A DNA stretch of 64,000 nt from positions 36,431 to 100,430 of the forward strand of contig QLIY01000602.1 in NCBI GenBank assembly GCA_003260075.1, in the 5' to 3' direction. Source of the DNA: Phallusia mammillata. Its lineage: Eukaryota > Chordata > Ascidiacea > Phlebobranchia > Ascidiidae. A program made the position numbers and the translations under genes. This document shows positions 13,601 to 26,227 of this stretch, in pieces. The first letter of the stretch is position 1; each line of letters starts with the position of its first letter. Under the pieces are notes generated by a model that did not search any database, was not told the DNA's origin, and worked only from the letters and a program-made list of their open reading frames with translations.

Positions 13601-16600
13601 TGTAGTGGGAAATGTCATTAATGAGGTGATGTTTCTGCGGCCTTTATGGTGGCTCATAGTAAAATTATTTCAAACCACCGGAGTCCTAGGCTTGTCCATA
13701 TCTTTTGTGAATAGAGGGGAAACAAATTTGGGTGGAAAATAATGTAGGTGAATTTTAGTTCCCAAACCACTTTTCCAAGCTTAACTATACCAACTAGAAA
13801 AGCATTTGCTTTCGTATTGCATAGTTTTGAGTGCTTTTATTTAACAAAAAATTTAATAGTCTCCGAAAATCTCCGAAAAGTTCCCGAAACTAGATTTTCA
13901 GCACATACGTCAATTCCACATGGTTTATTCTGTAATGTCGGCAGCCAAATAATAGCTGTAATTGCGTGCTGGGGTTTTGTTTGTGAGCTAATTACTGTCA
14001 TGCGCATAACCCTAGGTTTAGTGTACTGACGTTTTGACGTCGTGTTGGCAGCTGCTGCGTGGTAAAGTGTATTGGCTTGAGATTTTTTTGACTAACCCCG
14101 TTGTGACACGTCGTTAAACTATGTTCGCAAAGCCGTCAAGGTGGTTAAAAGTTTGTTTCAATGTATTGGTTTGTGTGTGAAAGCAATGTTAGGACTGTAT
14201 GTCTGATCAACGTAAAGGGTTAGAAAAGAGTAATCAGTTACTAAAACAAACTCGTCTGTAAGTGTTTGCCCTATTTTGAGCGCGAAAAGTTAGTTATATG
14301 GAATAACCACATAAACAACAAAACACGTTTAGAATTTGTTCACATTCGCAACAAATATTATCGAGTTGATGACAAACCATGCATGAGTCTCGAACGTATT
14401 TTTGACTTCAAATGTAGATCAGTTCACTTGTGACGACTCACCATGCGGCAAAACATTGTACTTGCCAAAGTTTTGCACACCAACACCATCTCAATGATAA
14501 ACAACTTACGTGGCTGAATGTTGCTGTTCTTTTGATCGGCACGCATGTTTTGAGTTGCGGGTAAGACTGCGTTCGGTCGTGGACGGGCAGGCCCATGGTT
14601 GTGCGCAACAACATAACAGGAAGACCAGTTCCCTTAACGTGACTTTAACACCATATGCTACAAAACCTGCCTAGTGGCTGCTAGAAAAGCAGATTTAATG
14701 CGCACCAATGCACTAATATTAAACTTACGTATATGGTTACAACCTGTGCCTTTTTTACGCTTTAACGCAATATTGTGTAGTTTGTATTAGAAAGTTGTAA
14801 AGGTCTATTAAGGAGGTCGGTGAACTTGTTCAATTCAAAACAGTCACTTGCGGAAACTACAAACATCGCGAAACGCAAAATACGAAACAATAAACAATGC
14901 AAGTTATGCATTAAAAAAATACAGTTCAAAACTACACCGCACATTTAATGACAGCCATCAATAAAACAATAAGCGGTAACAACCTCACATTTATTTGCAA
15001 TATTACTATTCAGCAAAAATTGCCATGAAAACGGTTTCACCATATGTGGTCTGTTACCTATTGCGCTTTAACGCTGCACAAAAACTACTAAAGCTGCTGG
15101 CATAAAACCGTACTAAACATGTTCTCAAACACATTCGTCTGACTGAACATAACACGGAATTGATGACTGTACAACACTTCCGCACTGAAGCAGCAACCTC
15201 AGAAGTAAACCTAGCCTGACTTCAATCGACCGACAAAACGTACACGCAACTTCCAATGGAAAAGTCATCGCCTAACGTATGCTGCTAACTTTACCAACCC
15301 ATTGGTGATTAGCTATCGATTCGTTGCACTAAACGCACCACCCTTACCGCCGGCAGGCTATTACGGTGGGCAGTAATTGCAAAGCGGTCTTTTTACCCAG
15401 CCTAATATCACAAAGTAATGAATCACCAACACGATAAACGCTGCAAAGAATTAAATGTTTCGGAAAAATGGTTTGTTGCAAGTTATCAACGAGTTAACTA
15501 CTGTAGAAAAGCGACGTTTACAGAACTTGCTTGACAATAAAGTATTTGGTTTAAACGTTTGCATTAAGGCTATTATACACCCAGTTGTCAAAATTACATT
15601 TAGACGAATATGGTTGTTGAAAAGTAGTGGTTTTTTTTTCAGTTCATCTTTTTGTCACAAGCAAACATTGTCAGAAAACAAACTAAATCAAGTTCAATGA
15701 TTCAAAACAACGAAGAACGCAAAACCGAGATTTACAACTATTCTGCTTCATGCCAATACACAAAACATTTCAACCTAATCAGTGAAAAAACAAATTCAGC
15801 AAAAGTGAGATTTGCTGCTGACGTAGGCGCATTCCAAATAAGGCATTATCATAAGTAGTAATTGTCGGAACCGAACATACGTAATACCTGCACGCCTTAG
15901 CACTGAAAAGCGCTTTTAAGTCACCCGTCAAACTGATTTGACTTTCTTATGTCTAAATTAGCGATTCCCCACTGTATTAACATGACAAGCATTTTAGGAA
16001 ACGTCATTTACAACAAGTGAGATATGCAATAACGTTTGAAATTCTTGATGAAAAGGCTTCTTAACATTTAGAAGCTCGAACTCATTTATCGAGTTCAGTT
16101 GATATATAAGACCGCGAGATCAAAACTACAATTTGGTATACTGATTGATGCCCGGATTGCGGCATGAGCCAGGTCGGTTCTCGCACGTATCTGTGGGTTT
16201 ACGATGCTCGTGGATTTGCCCATATACACCTGTCTTTTCCATTGCCCTTTCAAATGTCAAAGGTCGTACATTCTTTCTCAGACGTTTTTGCCTATGTGGG
16301 TTATCTTGTGTTAAAACTAACTGAACACCCATCGCTTACCAGGAGAAAAAAAATGAACATGTGCTGTTTTGAAACGTTTTATTCTACACAATAAAACGCT
16401 AAACATCTTTTTAGCAGGACTAATTTAGAATTACTATTTTTAAGTGCTAGTTGAGTTTGAATTTACTTATCAATCGTTTAAAATCTTTAAAGGCGCGACT
16501 CATACAGTAGTGGCTATAGTCCAGCACCGTTCAGCCTAAATAACCTGAACACAGAATATCATGGATGCGTGTAACACCGGCCCAACGCCCGCCACCGAAC

Positions 16601-19600
16601 TGACACTGTTAAGTTTATCCATTTCGCTCATATCTCCTGCCGAAATTGCTTCTTTTTCAACCTAAAACATTCAACAACAAAGTTGTTCAAAAACTGGGGT
16701 CACTGAAGCTTTCTACATGAAACGTCTACTGGACTCAAACCTTTGTTTCTAACTTCACAATCTAGCTGATCCGACTAAGCTAAGATTTGTTTGAACATCT
16801 GAAGATGTTACACGCGGTGGGTAACGACAAAACATACTGAGCCAACTCCTAATTAAGCATAGCACGCTGCCGAGGCGACTAGCAATTACTCGACGGTCAT
16901 ATCCGCCTTTTTGTCGAGCCCAGTGCTGGAGAGCTCATAGTTAGAACGCCGCGGGCGGAAATACCTCGCCATAGCTTGACTGTAATGTCGTAATTTGATA
17001 GGTTTAGGTCCGTGTGCGGCGAAACATTAATAAACTAGAAGGGTGGCTCAGCACATATTGCCCTTGCATATACACTATAACCTATTTTAAAACATAAATA
17101 TATTTCCTATGCTTATTTTGTATTGGGTCCCATATTAGCCATCGTCTTTTATAACTTTAGTCGTTTCTGCAGGCAAAAACTCATGGGTCCCCACACATGC
17201 AAAGTTGAAAATAATGCAATTCAAGAGATAACCATGAGAAAGTCGGGTGTTGTAAGGTAAAACACAGTGATCGGCACTGGGCTTAAATAATAATACTATG
17301 TAGAATACAAACTATAAAATTAGATTCACCCCAGATATTGTTTGAAGTATGTCCTATTTAACGTTTTAAAAAACTGACCCATTTTAGGGGGCTAGTAGGG
17401 CAACTAATTGGGTTCGACACACAAACTAAAAAATATATAAAAACTGCAATGACTCAATCAATAGTACTGCAAAATTTCAACCTAATCCGACAATGTTTAA
17501 AATTTCGACCACTAGAGGTGTTTTGAGCAACAACCGTGTTAGGCCTACAGGGTTGAACACAACAATCGACACCTATAAATGGCATACTATACTGCTATCC
17601 AAATTTCAGCCAATTCTGACACTGTTTAAAAAGTCACCCATTTTTACTGTTTACAAACTCACCCATTTTAGGGGGCTAGTGGGGTGAATACTAGGGTTAT
17701 TTGGACAAACAAAGTGGGATGCACATCTTTGTTTTAAAACTCACCCATTTTAGGGGGCTAGCGGGGTAAATACTGGGGTTCAGCTCATTTTAGGGGGTAG
17801 CGGGGTAAATACTAGGGTTATTAACAAAAACAAAGTATTGAGGGGGCTTGCAGGTTACTGGGGTTATCGACAAAAACCAAAGTGGGATGCACATCTACAT
17901 AACTACATCTACCATCTGTCTAAATTTCATAGGATGCACATCTAATAACTATATCTACCATCTGTATAAGTTTTAGCCACATCCATCAAGCATTTGATGG
18001 CAAAACGAGTCAGACAAACTTCGGGCTGTGTTCAAATTTCAGCCGAATCCATCAAACATTTGATCGAAAAACGAGTCGGACAAACTTTGGGAAGAAAAAA
18101 ACAAGTAAGAAAAACAAAAACACAATTCGAGTAAAATCAATATGTGTCCCCTTCAGGGAAGGGGACCCAGGGGGGGGGGACTATGGGTATGAAATAAGTC
18201 TGTGCAAAGCAGTTGATGTTGAAATCGGTATTCTTGTGGTATTTGAGCTCAGGTATAGATGTTATTTGCTTAAACTTGCTTTTTGAATCGTTTTGTACTT
18301 GGTAGGCACGTGTCAGAGCACTTTTTTCACACTTACCTCCGAAATCATGACAAGGGCCTTGGTCAGCAGTATCGACGAATTAATCGCTTTCCGGTACCAA
18401 ACATCAGCCAGCTTTAAGGCGTTATAAGAAGTGCGATATGCGAATTGATTATGCAGTTATTTTTACTTGGTACTGTTACAAGTTGTACAGTGGCTTGGTC
18501 TACACTGACAATGTCTGGAATTGGATTTAAAACTGCACTTTTAACCTTATTCGTTGCCATGGTTGGTTACCCGACAAAAATGCTAAATGTATTTTTTTTC
18601 TTTTAGCTTAAGTCTGTTTAAATTGGATGCTTGCCGGTTTACGGCAAATGTCTCATAACACCTGCTCTAAAACCTTGTTTGATATTTTGATGTACCTAAA
18701 ATTCCAGACTGCTTGCAAATCCTTCACTTTTGTTGCATATACCGCAGCAAAATCCTGCAACAGTATATACAGCAAGGTCGACAGCAAGTGAGCTCAAAAT
18801 AGCTTGGGTTTACAAACCAAACACAGCACTGCGATAAATATCGAGCATACGTTGCCTACCGCAAGGTTTGTTCGCCAAACGAAACCAGTTGTATCACCTG
18901 GTACTACAAAAACGGAGGTATGCTTGCCACACGGAAATGTGGACTATATAATGGAGTTTGTGTGCTATTTTATGATAAAATTCTAGCAAATAAGGGTGAA
19001 AGTCGCGTGTACCCAAATGTCCAATGTAACGCGTGTTGTTTGATATTGACATGAAGTTAATAAAAAACAGGCCGTCCCTAACTAACACTGCACAGTAAGT
19101 TGCATACTCCAAGTATGAATCCTGTTGATGTGTGGCCAGGATACGTTTCCGACGTTGTGTTTCAGCGCCACCATGCGGCAAAATGCTTTGGTAAAGCCAA
19201 ATCAAACCTTCCCATTGTTTTTCGTTTCACAACAATATAGATTATGTTGGAAACATAAAGCCCATACACCTTTTGGACATTAACAATTGATCCAACAGAA
19301 GTGGTGTGATTTGCTTGTCGAAAATTGTATTGTTAAACAACTTCAGAAACTTTTGTATATTAGTTGCCGGCTGCCTACGCAACTAAAATGACAAAATCAG
19401 GTCACAGACTTACTTCGAGGAACATCTTTGCTGCCACGAGTGTAGCTGTCCATAAGGAACTATCATCTGAAGTTTCGGCGCTAAACGAATATTTCCTTCC
19501 TCCCTTTGTGAGAATATGAAAAATCTTGGGGTCGTTTTGCGGCACTTGTACGCGCAGAATCACTTCCAGCGGGATAATTCCTTTTGTCAATTCCGACTAT

Positions 19601-22600
19601 ATGAAAAAAAATCACAAAATGTTTTACATAGCCTACATCAGTAAATATGAAAGCAGAAACACGCCAGAATGGTAGTAAATCGGACCATATGGTATTTTAA
19701 TTTTAACAGTCAATTTTGACATCAAAGTATCGATTGGGGTTGAAATCAAGACTCTGGCAGTGACAACAGTAATGTTACAACGTTCATATTTTCAGTCCAT
19801 TTTAGCTTCGGCAATACGAAAAACTGAAATATTAAAACCCATGTTGATAGAAATGTTTAATTAATTACGGCTAAATTTGTGGATCAAATTGAATCTGGTT
19901 TACCCGAGGTGTACCACAGTCAACTTAACTGGCATGTACCTTTTCGTTTTCGTAATAGGAAAGTTCATCACCATCAAACACAACCCAGCGCTTACGCGTT
20001 GGGGCTCGACCCTCATGCCTGCAAACGCACAAAAATGAATAAACATTGAAGCTAATCAGACATAAGTTATACATTGGGTTAATTCAATACCAGTGGTGAA
20101 AAATAAACACTATCCGTTACACTGAAACTGTCAAACAAGTCAAGTTGTTGCGTGAATATTTTCTTGGTCTTATAATGCAGATTATGAGGGACCAAATAAA
20201 CGTAAAACGATATGCTTTTTTGAACAGATCCTTGTGTAACGTATCAAAGTTAAACCCCTAGAAGAAACAGCTGCTTATAATTTTATAAACGACCATTCAA
20301 TGACGACACTGGGCCCTACATTTTTGATAAGTTACTTTAAAATTACAGTAAACTTTGAGACGCGTTTTTTTAAGTTTTTAAACAACGAAACTGTTGAGCG
20401 TATTAGCCTATACGTCCCGTTTTTCGTTTATAGTTTGTCTATCTTGAAATACGTAGTTCCAAAGTTAAACCAGTCTTACAAACTGCACGTCTTTTTGATA
20501 TTTGCTCTAGCAGTATCTGCAACTACTTCTACAGTTTTGCTACTTCGCTAATTACAAATCAACATTACTAATATCTTAAACTTACCACCCATGCTTGGTC
20601 AACCAGCCTCGCTTGGTTTTCTTGTGTGTCTGAAAGAAAAAAATAAGTCTGGACATTTCAAACATCTCACAACTATCACACAACGTCGAACTCTAACGTG
20701 TAGGACGGTCCAGCACAAGTGGTGTGTATATTTTAAGAAAAAGTGAGTTTCCGCTTAAAGGACAGGGAGTTCGGCTTAGTTTGGAACAAGTAATTACAGT
20801 TTCCACGAAAAGTTTTGGAATCCACTGTGTGCCCGTAAACAGGTGTTGGGTAAAACGTTATTAAAAAATAGACACGCAAAGTTATGTTGAGGGACCATTA
20901 CATTTTTACGCTAGTAAATTTTTTCGTGTTGTCCTTAAATATGAAAAATTGACTGTACATTTTTTGTGCACTGCTAATGTTAAAAAATTGTTAAAACGAT
21001 CGTTTGTAAGCAAAGTTTGTGTGTAGAAAATGGTTGATTTTACCACAGTGAATATAATAGACCCTGAATGTGGGCCCAAGATTTGTTTACCAAGCCTAAT
21101 CTTTTGCGCTGGTATTGTGATTTCTGTACAGAATTAGCAAACTATTAATATGCACAACAGCACATGACAATCCACAATATGAGTCACTACAAGGACGAGT
21201 TGTGTTTTGCTCGCATCATTTGAATACAAAGCGTTAACAATGGCCGTCTATGATTAACTCAGATAGACGCGGAAGTAAAAACTCCCTGCTTATGGCTTTA
21301 CAACATGCTCTTCGACGCCTCATACTCCTGTGCATTAATGGAGTGACGTAGGTTATGACGTTAACGCGGCTGTTTTCTAGCGTTTAGACGTAATGTAGCG
21401 CGTCATATAAATTGCTGTTTTCGGACCCTTATGACTTGCACACCCCAAATGCGTGATATTTTATAGCCACCAAAACAAATAGATCGAAAAGTACCATAGT
21501 TACACGTATCCTACGTTTGATTGAAGGCTGATGACTACTCTTGCAGGCATTTTGCTATATGCTTGTAACCCATTATAATTTCATAAAAGCAGTGCTTCTC
21601 GACACAATTAAAGATCAAAGCGAAGTGCTTCATCCCATAAAATTCTGTAAAAACCCCTCGACGCTTTAGTTTTTGTGTTTGATGCTTTTTCTTGGTTCAT
21701 AAAATCGTCGTAGTAGAACACTGACTCACCAGGGGTGAAAGAAGGGCAGGGTCGGTCGATTTTGATTTTCCTTCCTGGATCTGCACGTCTATAAGATCAA
21801 TGCTCATTTTCTTTTCATTGCTTGTGGTTCTCTGGCGCCTAAAAGCCGACAAGTCGCTCTCGGAGCCGTCAAGGGTATTGTCTTCGCCTGAGCTTTGGCG
21901 CTAAATGATGAAAGAAAATTCAGTATCGATGTAACATGAAAAACAAGCGGAGTTTCGGGCACCGCAGAGATCACTGTGTATTATAGGAAGTTTGTGATAA
22001 GGAATTTATCAAAATACAGAGAAATTCTAATTTAGTACGAAACTGTTGATTGTGCTGCACCAAACGTTTTCGCATTATTTAATATATTCGAAGATACTGA
22101 TGCAATAAATTGTTTTGTCGATCTCCAGTTGGTTGGCGTTAAGATAAACTAGTTGGTTCATGATAACCTGCTGTATCATGGGGGCACCACTCACTCACAT
22201 TTTGACTAAACTTGAACGAATCCACAAATGCTGACAAAGGTCTTGTTTTCATCTTTTTCGGGAACTTAAGGTGTCTTCTTTTTACCGAAGTCGTGGTGTC
22301 AGTCTTGTTTGAACGAAAACTGTGACCTCCTTCGTCAATCGACTGATACACTCCTTCAGGGTCATCCATGTTGTCTCCGCTGACATCTCCTAAAAGATCA
22401 TCTTCTGATCCCTCTGATAGGTCAGTGCTCTTCTGTTGAATCAGCTTCTTTCTTCTGAGCGGGGATCGTCGTAGGTTGAGGACTGATGCAGGGAGAGATC
22501 CCGAAGATCTGGGAAGCATAGCGTCTTGATTTCTCCGACGTCGAGTCTTGGTCAAGACGTCATCGCATTCGGCATATACGTTGAGGTCTGATTCTTCAGT

Positions 22601-24500
22601 ATCGTCCACCACCGGACCATCATCTATACAAATCAACACAAAACTGATTAGTGCTGACTTTAGTGAATTTAATGCTTTTTGGAGTATCAATTTCGTTGTT
22701 TGTTTTTTTGTTTTATTGGGGGACTTGGTTAAACGACATGGTATATTTATAGGATACGGTCGGGCATCAAGTACAAATAAAAAACAACCCTGTTTAAGTA
22801 TCGCAGATTAAATTATGGTAGAGAACGGCTAAATACCAAGAGTGCCTAAACAACTTTTACAATCTGATAAACATAATTTTAACAACAAAACCAAACTGTT
22901 ATCTACGTGTGTTTGTTAGTAACCGTTTTTTTAGTGATTTTTTTCAAACAGTTGGCAAATAAAACAGAATCTGTACCTTCAGCTATTTCATAAATATCGA
23001 CAAAATCAGATCTTCCAGAATTTCGTGGACTTCGGTCCACATCCGACGCTATCCCCTTTAATTCACTGTCATCTGATATTTCTTTCTTTCTCTGAAGCTC
23101 ATTTTCTTGTTCGACTTTGAGAGGACTAGATGATGTTGAGCTCCTCTTTTCTGCCTCAAGGTCTAGTGAAAGATTTAACTGTTCATAGGTAGGTGCTCGA
23201 TTGTACCGAATGAAGTCCACGTTTAAGGATGTTTTATCATAAGGCGCGGAGACGGGATCCTGTGCCTCTTTGGTGGGTATAGGACTACAACGCTTTGGGG
23301 TTCCGTTTGTGTTGTGTGCGATGTGTAGGCGGTCGTATTCGCTTTCATCGTGCACAGCGGGCGGCGAAGGAAAAGACCCATCGTCCCCACTCATCCAACC
23401 GGGAGGTGGGGGTGATGGCAGGGGCATCAGAGAGACCCCGCCCGGACCAGTCCCTGGTCCGTCAATATCTGGGATCCTCGTAGTCAAGATGTTGGTTGGA
23501 TTATGCGTTGGAGTAACACGTAAATCCGGTACGCTAATTTGGGAAAAGTCTTCCTCCTCATCAGAACTGCTTTGTGGGGAGCCTGTTTTCGGAGATTCAC
23601 GTAGAACCTTAAAAACCGCTTCACTTATACTAGTTGGCGATTTTGATTGGATAGGGGCGGACTCATTCAAATGGTTATAAACATCTTGGTCGTCGGGTAT
23701 AGAGATTCGTAACCTGTCCGGCGATCTTGGGGGCTTCTTAGGTGGTCCTGGCGTAGACAAAGGGGAAGGCATAAGCTGTGATTCTTGGTAGATTGCGTGG
23801 TTTGCGTTTTCAATGGCAATCACGTCTTCATCAATAGAATAAATTTCTTCCGGCTCATATTCTTCAACATTCGAAACAGCAGGAGTTTCAGTTACTTCAA
23901 CGGGGGTGGCCGATTGTGCAACGCGGTTTCGTGGAGGTTTTGTCACAGTGCATCCAGGAAGTTTGCTTAGAATTCTTCGATAGTGGCCTAAAAACATTTT
24001 GTATTAACATTCAACGTATCTGAAAAAATCGAATTGGACATCGACGATCTGCACTACTGAGTAAAGATTCTGGTACAAACATGACTTTAACTTGGTAAAC
24101 GAAAATAAATCAAATGACATGTCTGTTCTTATCTTGCATACGAACTCTTTAGTAAAATTAGTCATAAAAAAATCTTGTTATAGTCCAAACTAACACTGGA
24201 CTATATCAGTGAGCACTCGAGGAGTAAAGTCGGTACATTTTGGCTGCAAATCGTGATAAAACGTTGCCTAAAGGCTCTTATTTTCAACATAACAAAGCTG
24301 CAGCTGAGCATTTTATCAAACAAAACACTACCTGGAAGAGAAACGCCCATTTCCTTGAGATCATCCTCCGTCAACCCTTTGCAATCTTCCACAGTAAAGT
24401 AACCGTTGGCTATGAAAATATGTGAGTATTTGTCTGCGAGTTTTAATCGTTCTAGAAAAGCTTCTACCCCCTCATTGGCAATAGCATCATTGCTCGCCAT
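245..24500 (-). CDS. ARAP: ARAP: Arf-GAP with Rho-GAP, ankyrin and PH domains (partial at 3' end)
   Basis: Thirty-five coding exons join in phase to about 1911 residues, starting at the ATG at 24500 and continuing past the left edge. The order SAM, PH, PH, ArfGAP, ankyrin, PH, PH, RhoGAP, Ras-association, PH is unique to ARAP proteins, PI3K-responsive dual GAPs that switch off Arf and Rho GTPases at membranes and control actin and endocytosis. Approximate positions: SAM 1-70, low-complexity Pro/Ser linker 70-590, PH1 595-694, PH2 720-830, ArfGAP 830-958, ankyrin 958-1030, PH3 1087-1239, PH4 1240-1325, RhoGAP 1335-1520, RA 1572-1647, PH5 1648-1755, tail after that. Vertebrates have ARAP1-3; I cannot assign one, and a single invertebrate orthologue is likely. 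Introns host hAT elements and one copy of the tandem-unit repeat. Exon boundaries are given in the block entries. Confidence 0.95.
2549..2863. mobile_element. hAT-type non-autonomous element
   Basis: Inverted termini CAGGGGTGTCCAAA and TTTGGACACCCCTG, flanked by 8-bp direct repeats gcctacta and gcctactg (7 of 8 match). The 315-bp interior has no transposase. CAG...CTG ends and an 8-bp duplication are typical of hAT elements. It lies in the ARAP intron between exons 30 and 31. Confidence 0.85.
4149..6134 (-). CDS. ARAP: ARAP exons 24-28: RhoGAP domain
   Basis: Exons 6134-5922, 5729-5624, 4707-4545, 4386-4303 and 4223-4149. The RhoGAP Arg finger is in GIYRLSG (Arg about residue 1367), the residue that completes the Rho GTPase active site. 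Conserved landmarks follow in order: DVANALKRWFKSLPGSLLT, then LVHLNN, then MSQHNLAIVFGPTLM. This indicates a catalytically competent domain, active on Rho-family GTPases by homology. Exon 26 (4707) starts right beside a hAT element (4800-5522) that occupies much of the preceding intron, yet acceptor and phase are intact. Confidence 0.95.
4800..5522. mobile_element. hAT-type non-autonomous element with perfect 8-bp duplication
   Basis: Ends CAGTGTTTTTCAACC and GGTTGAAAATCACTG, flanked by identical ctttaaag on both sides (4792-4799 and 5523-5530). Internal GCGGAACAC repeats next to the ends form subterminal inverted motifs. No intact transposase is seen in the 723 bp. It sits in the ARAP intron before exon 26. 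Confidence 0.9.
6370..8467 (-). CDS. ARAP: ARAP exons 19-23: PH3 and PH4
   Basis: Exons 8467-8218, 8004-7797, 7104-6999, 6844-6757 and 6533-6370. PH3 contains FQKRLCVLENNWLKYYDPEK and finishes with a hydrophobic/aromatic helix around FTKWTRGLLQAILPPSV. PH4 contains WVSTWCRLKGKNFYYFHND and ends DTESWLTAIKKA. The last exon then opens the RhoGAP domain with LTSEGVPIILEKCMTYIEQYG, the usual helix-turn before the Arg finger. All junction phases agree (2, 0, 1, 2, 1). Confidence 0.93.
8613..10321 (-). CDS. ARAP: ARAP exons 12-18: ArfGAP zinc finger and ankyrin repeats
   Basis: Exons 10321-10121, 9814-9726, 9490-9397, 9316-9211, 9107-9067, 8952-8890 and 8787-8613. The ArfGAP zinc finger is a textbook CX2CX16CX2C (CADC ... 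CKHC) followed by AGVHRELG, whose Arg is the catalytic finger that stimulates Arf GTP hydrolysis. The GAP core continues as SLKMDVKIW, then LFVVLGNATANKFWA, then a KYIEMQYAE helix. Ankyrin-like repeats follow (SLINAVRNNSLAEAYMLV, FSGADPNCDTG, LAKHLGYTAMAEFLQQNG). The exon 12 donor (ATG|GTTCGT, 10121) is weak by consensus, but it is the only choice that gives the conserved continuation. Exon 18 leads toward PH3. Confidence 0.95.
10640..10674. other. 35-base C run, probable assembly join
   Basis: An uninterrupted C tract in the ARAP intron between exons 11 and 12. Unlike several other C runs here, I see no obvious duplicated flank, so sequence may be missing. The exons on each side remain in phase. 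Confidence 0.6.
10781..20629 (-). CDS. ARAP: ARAP exons 5-11: PH1 and PH2
   Basis: Exons 20629-20586, 20018-19940, 19596-19414, 18411-18337, 12619-12450, 11845-11768 and 10865-10781. PH1 begins KRGWLTKHGW and has a basic PTRKRWVVF strand; the Lys plus RKR pattern fits the PIP3-binding signature KXn(K/R)XR known for ARAP and Btk-type PH domains. PH1 closes with SSLWTATLV. A short helical linker exon follows at 18411. PH2 starts KEGFLKMDG, includes AVKELDKKKFQVV and closes with EEDKRSWMEALSDAI. The intron from 18336 to 12620 is the largest in the gene and contains a tandem-unit repeat copy. The 5' edge of exon 9 is duplicated across a C run at 12741 (assembly join), so only the copy with the intact acceptor at 12619 is used. 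Confidence 0.93.
12595..12892. repeat. Contig-overlap duplication joined by ten C
   Basis: Positions 12595-12740 recur with few changes at 12751-12892, separated only by ten C (12741-12750). The second copy repeats the 5' edge of ARAP exon 9, but its splice acceptor AG is changed (ctgaaac versus ctaaaac on the plus strand). This looks like two alleles placed side by side rather than a true tandem duplication. Confidence 0.75.
12893..17034. other. ARAP intron interior without recognised features
   Basis: I see no exon consistent with ARAP or any other family on either strand. The short open frames here lack splice context or similarity. Part of a 5.7-kb intron. Confidence 0.6.
17035..18168 (+). 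repeat. Tandem-unit dispersed repeat, copy 1
   Basis: Begins CTAGAAGGGTGGCTCAGCAC and ends with a hairpin CCCCTTCAGGGAAGGGG followed by ACCC. The middle holds imperfect tandem units with the core CACCCATTTTAGGGGGCTAG. The same start, core and end occur in reverse at 37755-38754 and forward at 57701-59257. A run of about ten G (18170-18179) follows the end directly and may be another assembly join. Confidence 0.85.
21730..24500 (-). CDS. ARAP: ARAP exons 1-4: SAM domain and Pro/Ser-rich linker
   Basis: Exons 24500-24332, 23987-22977, 22623-22199 and 21900-21730. The ATG at 24500 is followed at once by a SAM domain (VEAFLERLKLADKY, then LTEDDLKEMGV). Splicing exon 1 to exon 2 restores the typical SAM ending LPGHYRRIL. 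In other ARAPs this SAM binds the SAM of SHIP2; that partner is inferred. The 1011-bp exon 2 is acidic and rich in Pro and Ser, with SH3-ligand-like PGPPKKPPRSP and PSPPPPGW stretches. Exon 3 ends at a strong donor (AAT|GTGAGT, 22199). Exon 4 is basic and acidic mixed, with no recognised fold. Phases are 1, 1, 0, 0. Confidence 0.93.
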
Positions 24501-26227
24501 TTCGGGGAGAATTCACTTGGTTTTGGTGATGAAGGTCTTTGAATAATCCAACGTACGGTAATCACATTTCGAAAACATGTATATTCGGTCTTAGGTTATG
24601 TCAACTTAGTTCTCTGCAATAAAGGTAACTTTGAAGTATGTTCTTATTGCCGACAAACACATCCAGTGATCATTCAATAATATTAGAATGGTAAAACACA
24701 CAAAACAAAATATAAGCCTATTCTGAAGAGCATAAGGCTCATTTAGCATTAATTTCCTTTCGCTTCGGTTCTTATCGTTGAAAGTTCTTTTAGGTACAAT
24801 GCATACTGCGAGGGCCATAAATTATAACAGTCAAATGTATTTTCGTCAAATACAACAACAGGAAACGTGGGTGGCACAAGCGGTTGACTGACATTTGAAT
24901 CTGGAGTTTTTAAGGGGAAGTGCGGTTGTCAGAAATCCAACCCTCGTCCTGGTCCAAAAATGCCACTGGTATAACACGATCGAATCATTGTTCTCTGAAA
25001 ATGATGTGTTTAAACTATAACGATCAATCACACACACACACAGAAAGGCCAACCATCAAAAATTTCTTTCCAAAACACCAGTAATTTGAGATAAATTGAG
25101 GCTTTTAAACACTCACATTAGTAATGTCCATCAATAAACCATAAAGAACATGTAGCCTACCAAAGTCCAACAAATGTTAAAAATTTACATGGTGCTACAG
25201 AAACGTATCTATTGTACTGAGATCGAAACCTTACAAATTAATAAGCGGTACGAACATTTTCAATTTCTGCTTAGTTCTCAACTGCTTCATCAGCCATTTC
25301 TCAGCTACATCGCATGTGATGGTGCGTTTGCTGGTAAGCTGTCGCAGCTATGCGGAAATAAGGCAGTATGACGTAAGAAACATTGCCACAATGCTGTATT
25401 ATTCAACACACGAACGCTCTTAGAAAATATCTTCCAAAACTGTTACACAATAGAACGTTAATACCCCAATGCTATCCAACATCGTCCGCCAACAACTTGG
25501 CTGTGATAGATAGTCTGAAAATCCTCACATAAACATACATGCTACACAAATGCAACATGCTTTTAAATAGAGCCAATAAATGTAGAAATAAACTAAATGT
25601 TTTAGTCCATTTTCAACTGGAAGGCTAAAATGTAGACTCAACACAATTGTAACAAACAAGTTGGCAACCAAGGGTACGGTAGAGATAAGACATTTGGATT
25701 GACGAAAAAACGTTTCAAACAGTGTATAGGTTTAGTATCTACGACAAACAGTTCCAAATCGAAGATGGAACGATTGAAGTGATAACCTAACAAGCACTTG
25801 GTTTGGTTTCATTTTCGTACAATGCAGGTTACTGGTGGAATATACGTTATGTCGGCGTCACAGTTCATAGTAGCAACACAAGAAAACATCATAGTAAACA
25901 AGAAACTTTTCAACCCAGTTATTATCTCTACCAAATTAAATAACGGAAGGTTGTGGTGGTCAATTTCCCCGCGTACAAATTAAGCCAACGCTGTGACCTA
26001 CAACAAATTTAATGTTTCTTTGTTACTTCTATTACGTATCCCACAAGATACACATATCAATGTGCAAAAGCGGTTTATTAAGCGACAATCTTTGTTTTCT
26101 TGCGTCTTGCATTAGCCAATGGAGTCAGATTGCTGGGCTAATACAGAATTATTACACGAAAACATATTCTGTCATTCCTTGAAATGGAGACTCATTTTGA
26201 TCGCTTCGCCTACCTATTCGACTAAAC
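24501..26227. promoter_or_regulatory. Upstream region of ARAP, no defined motif
   Basis: This is the 5' side of the ARAP start codon at 24500. No TATA box or other element could be assigned with confidence, and no coding similarity was seen. The first ARAP exon's untranslated part and promoter should lie here, unless a non-coding exon is further upstream. Confidence 0.35.
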
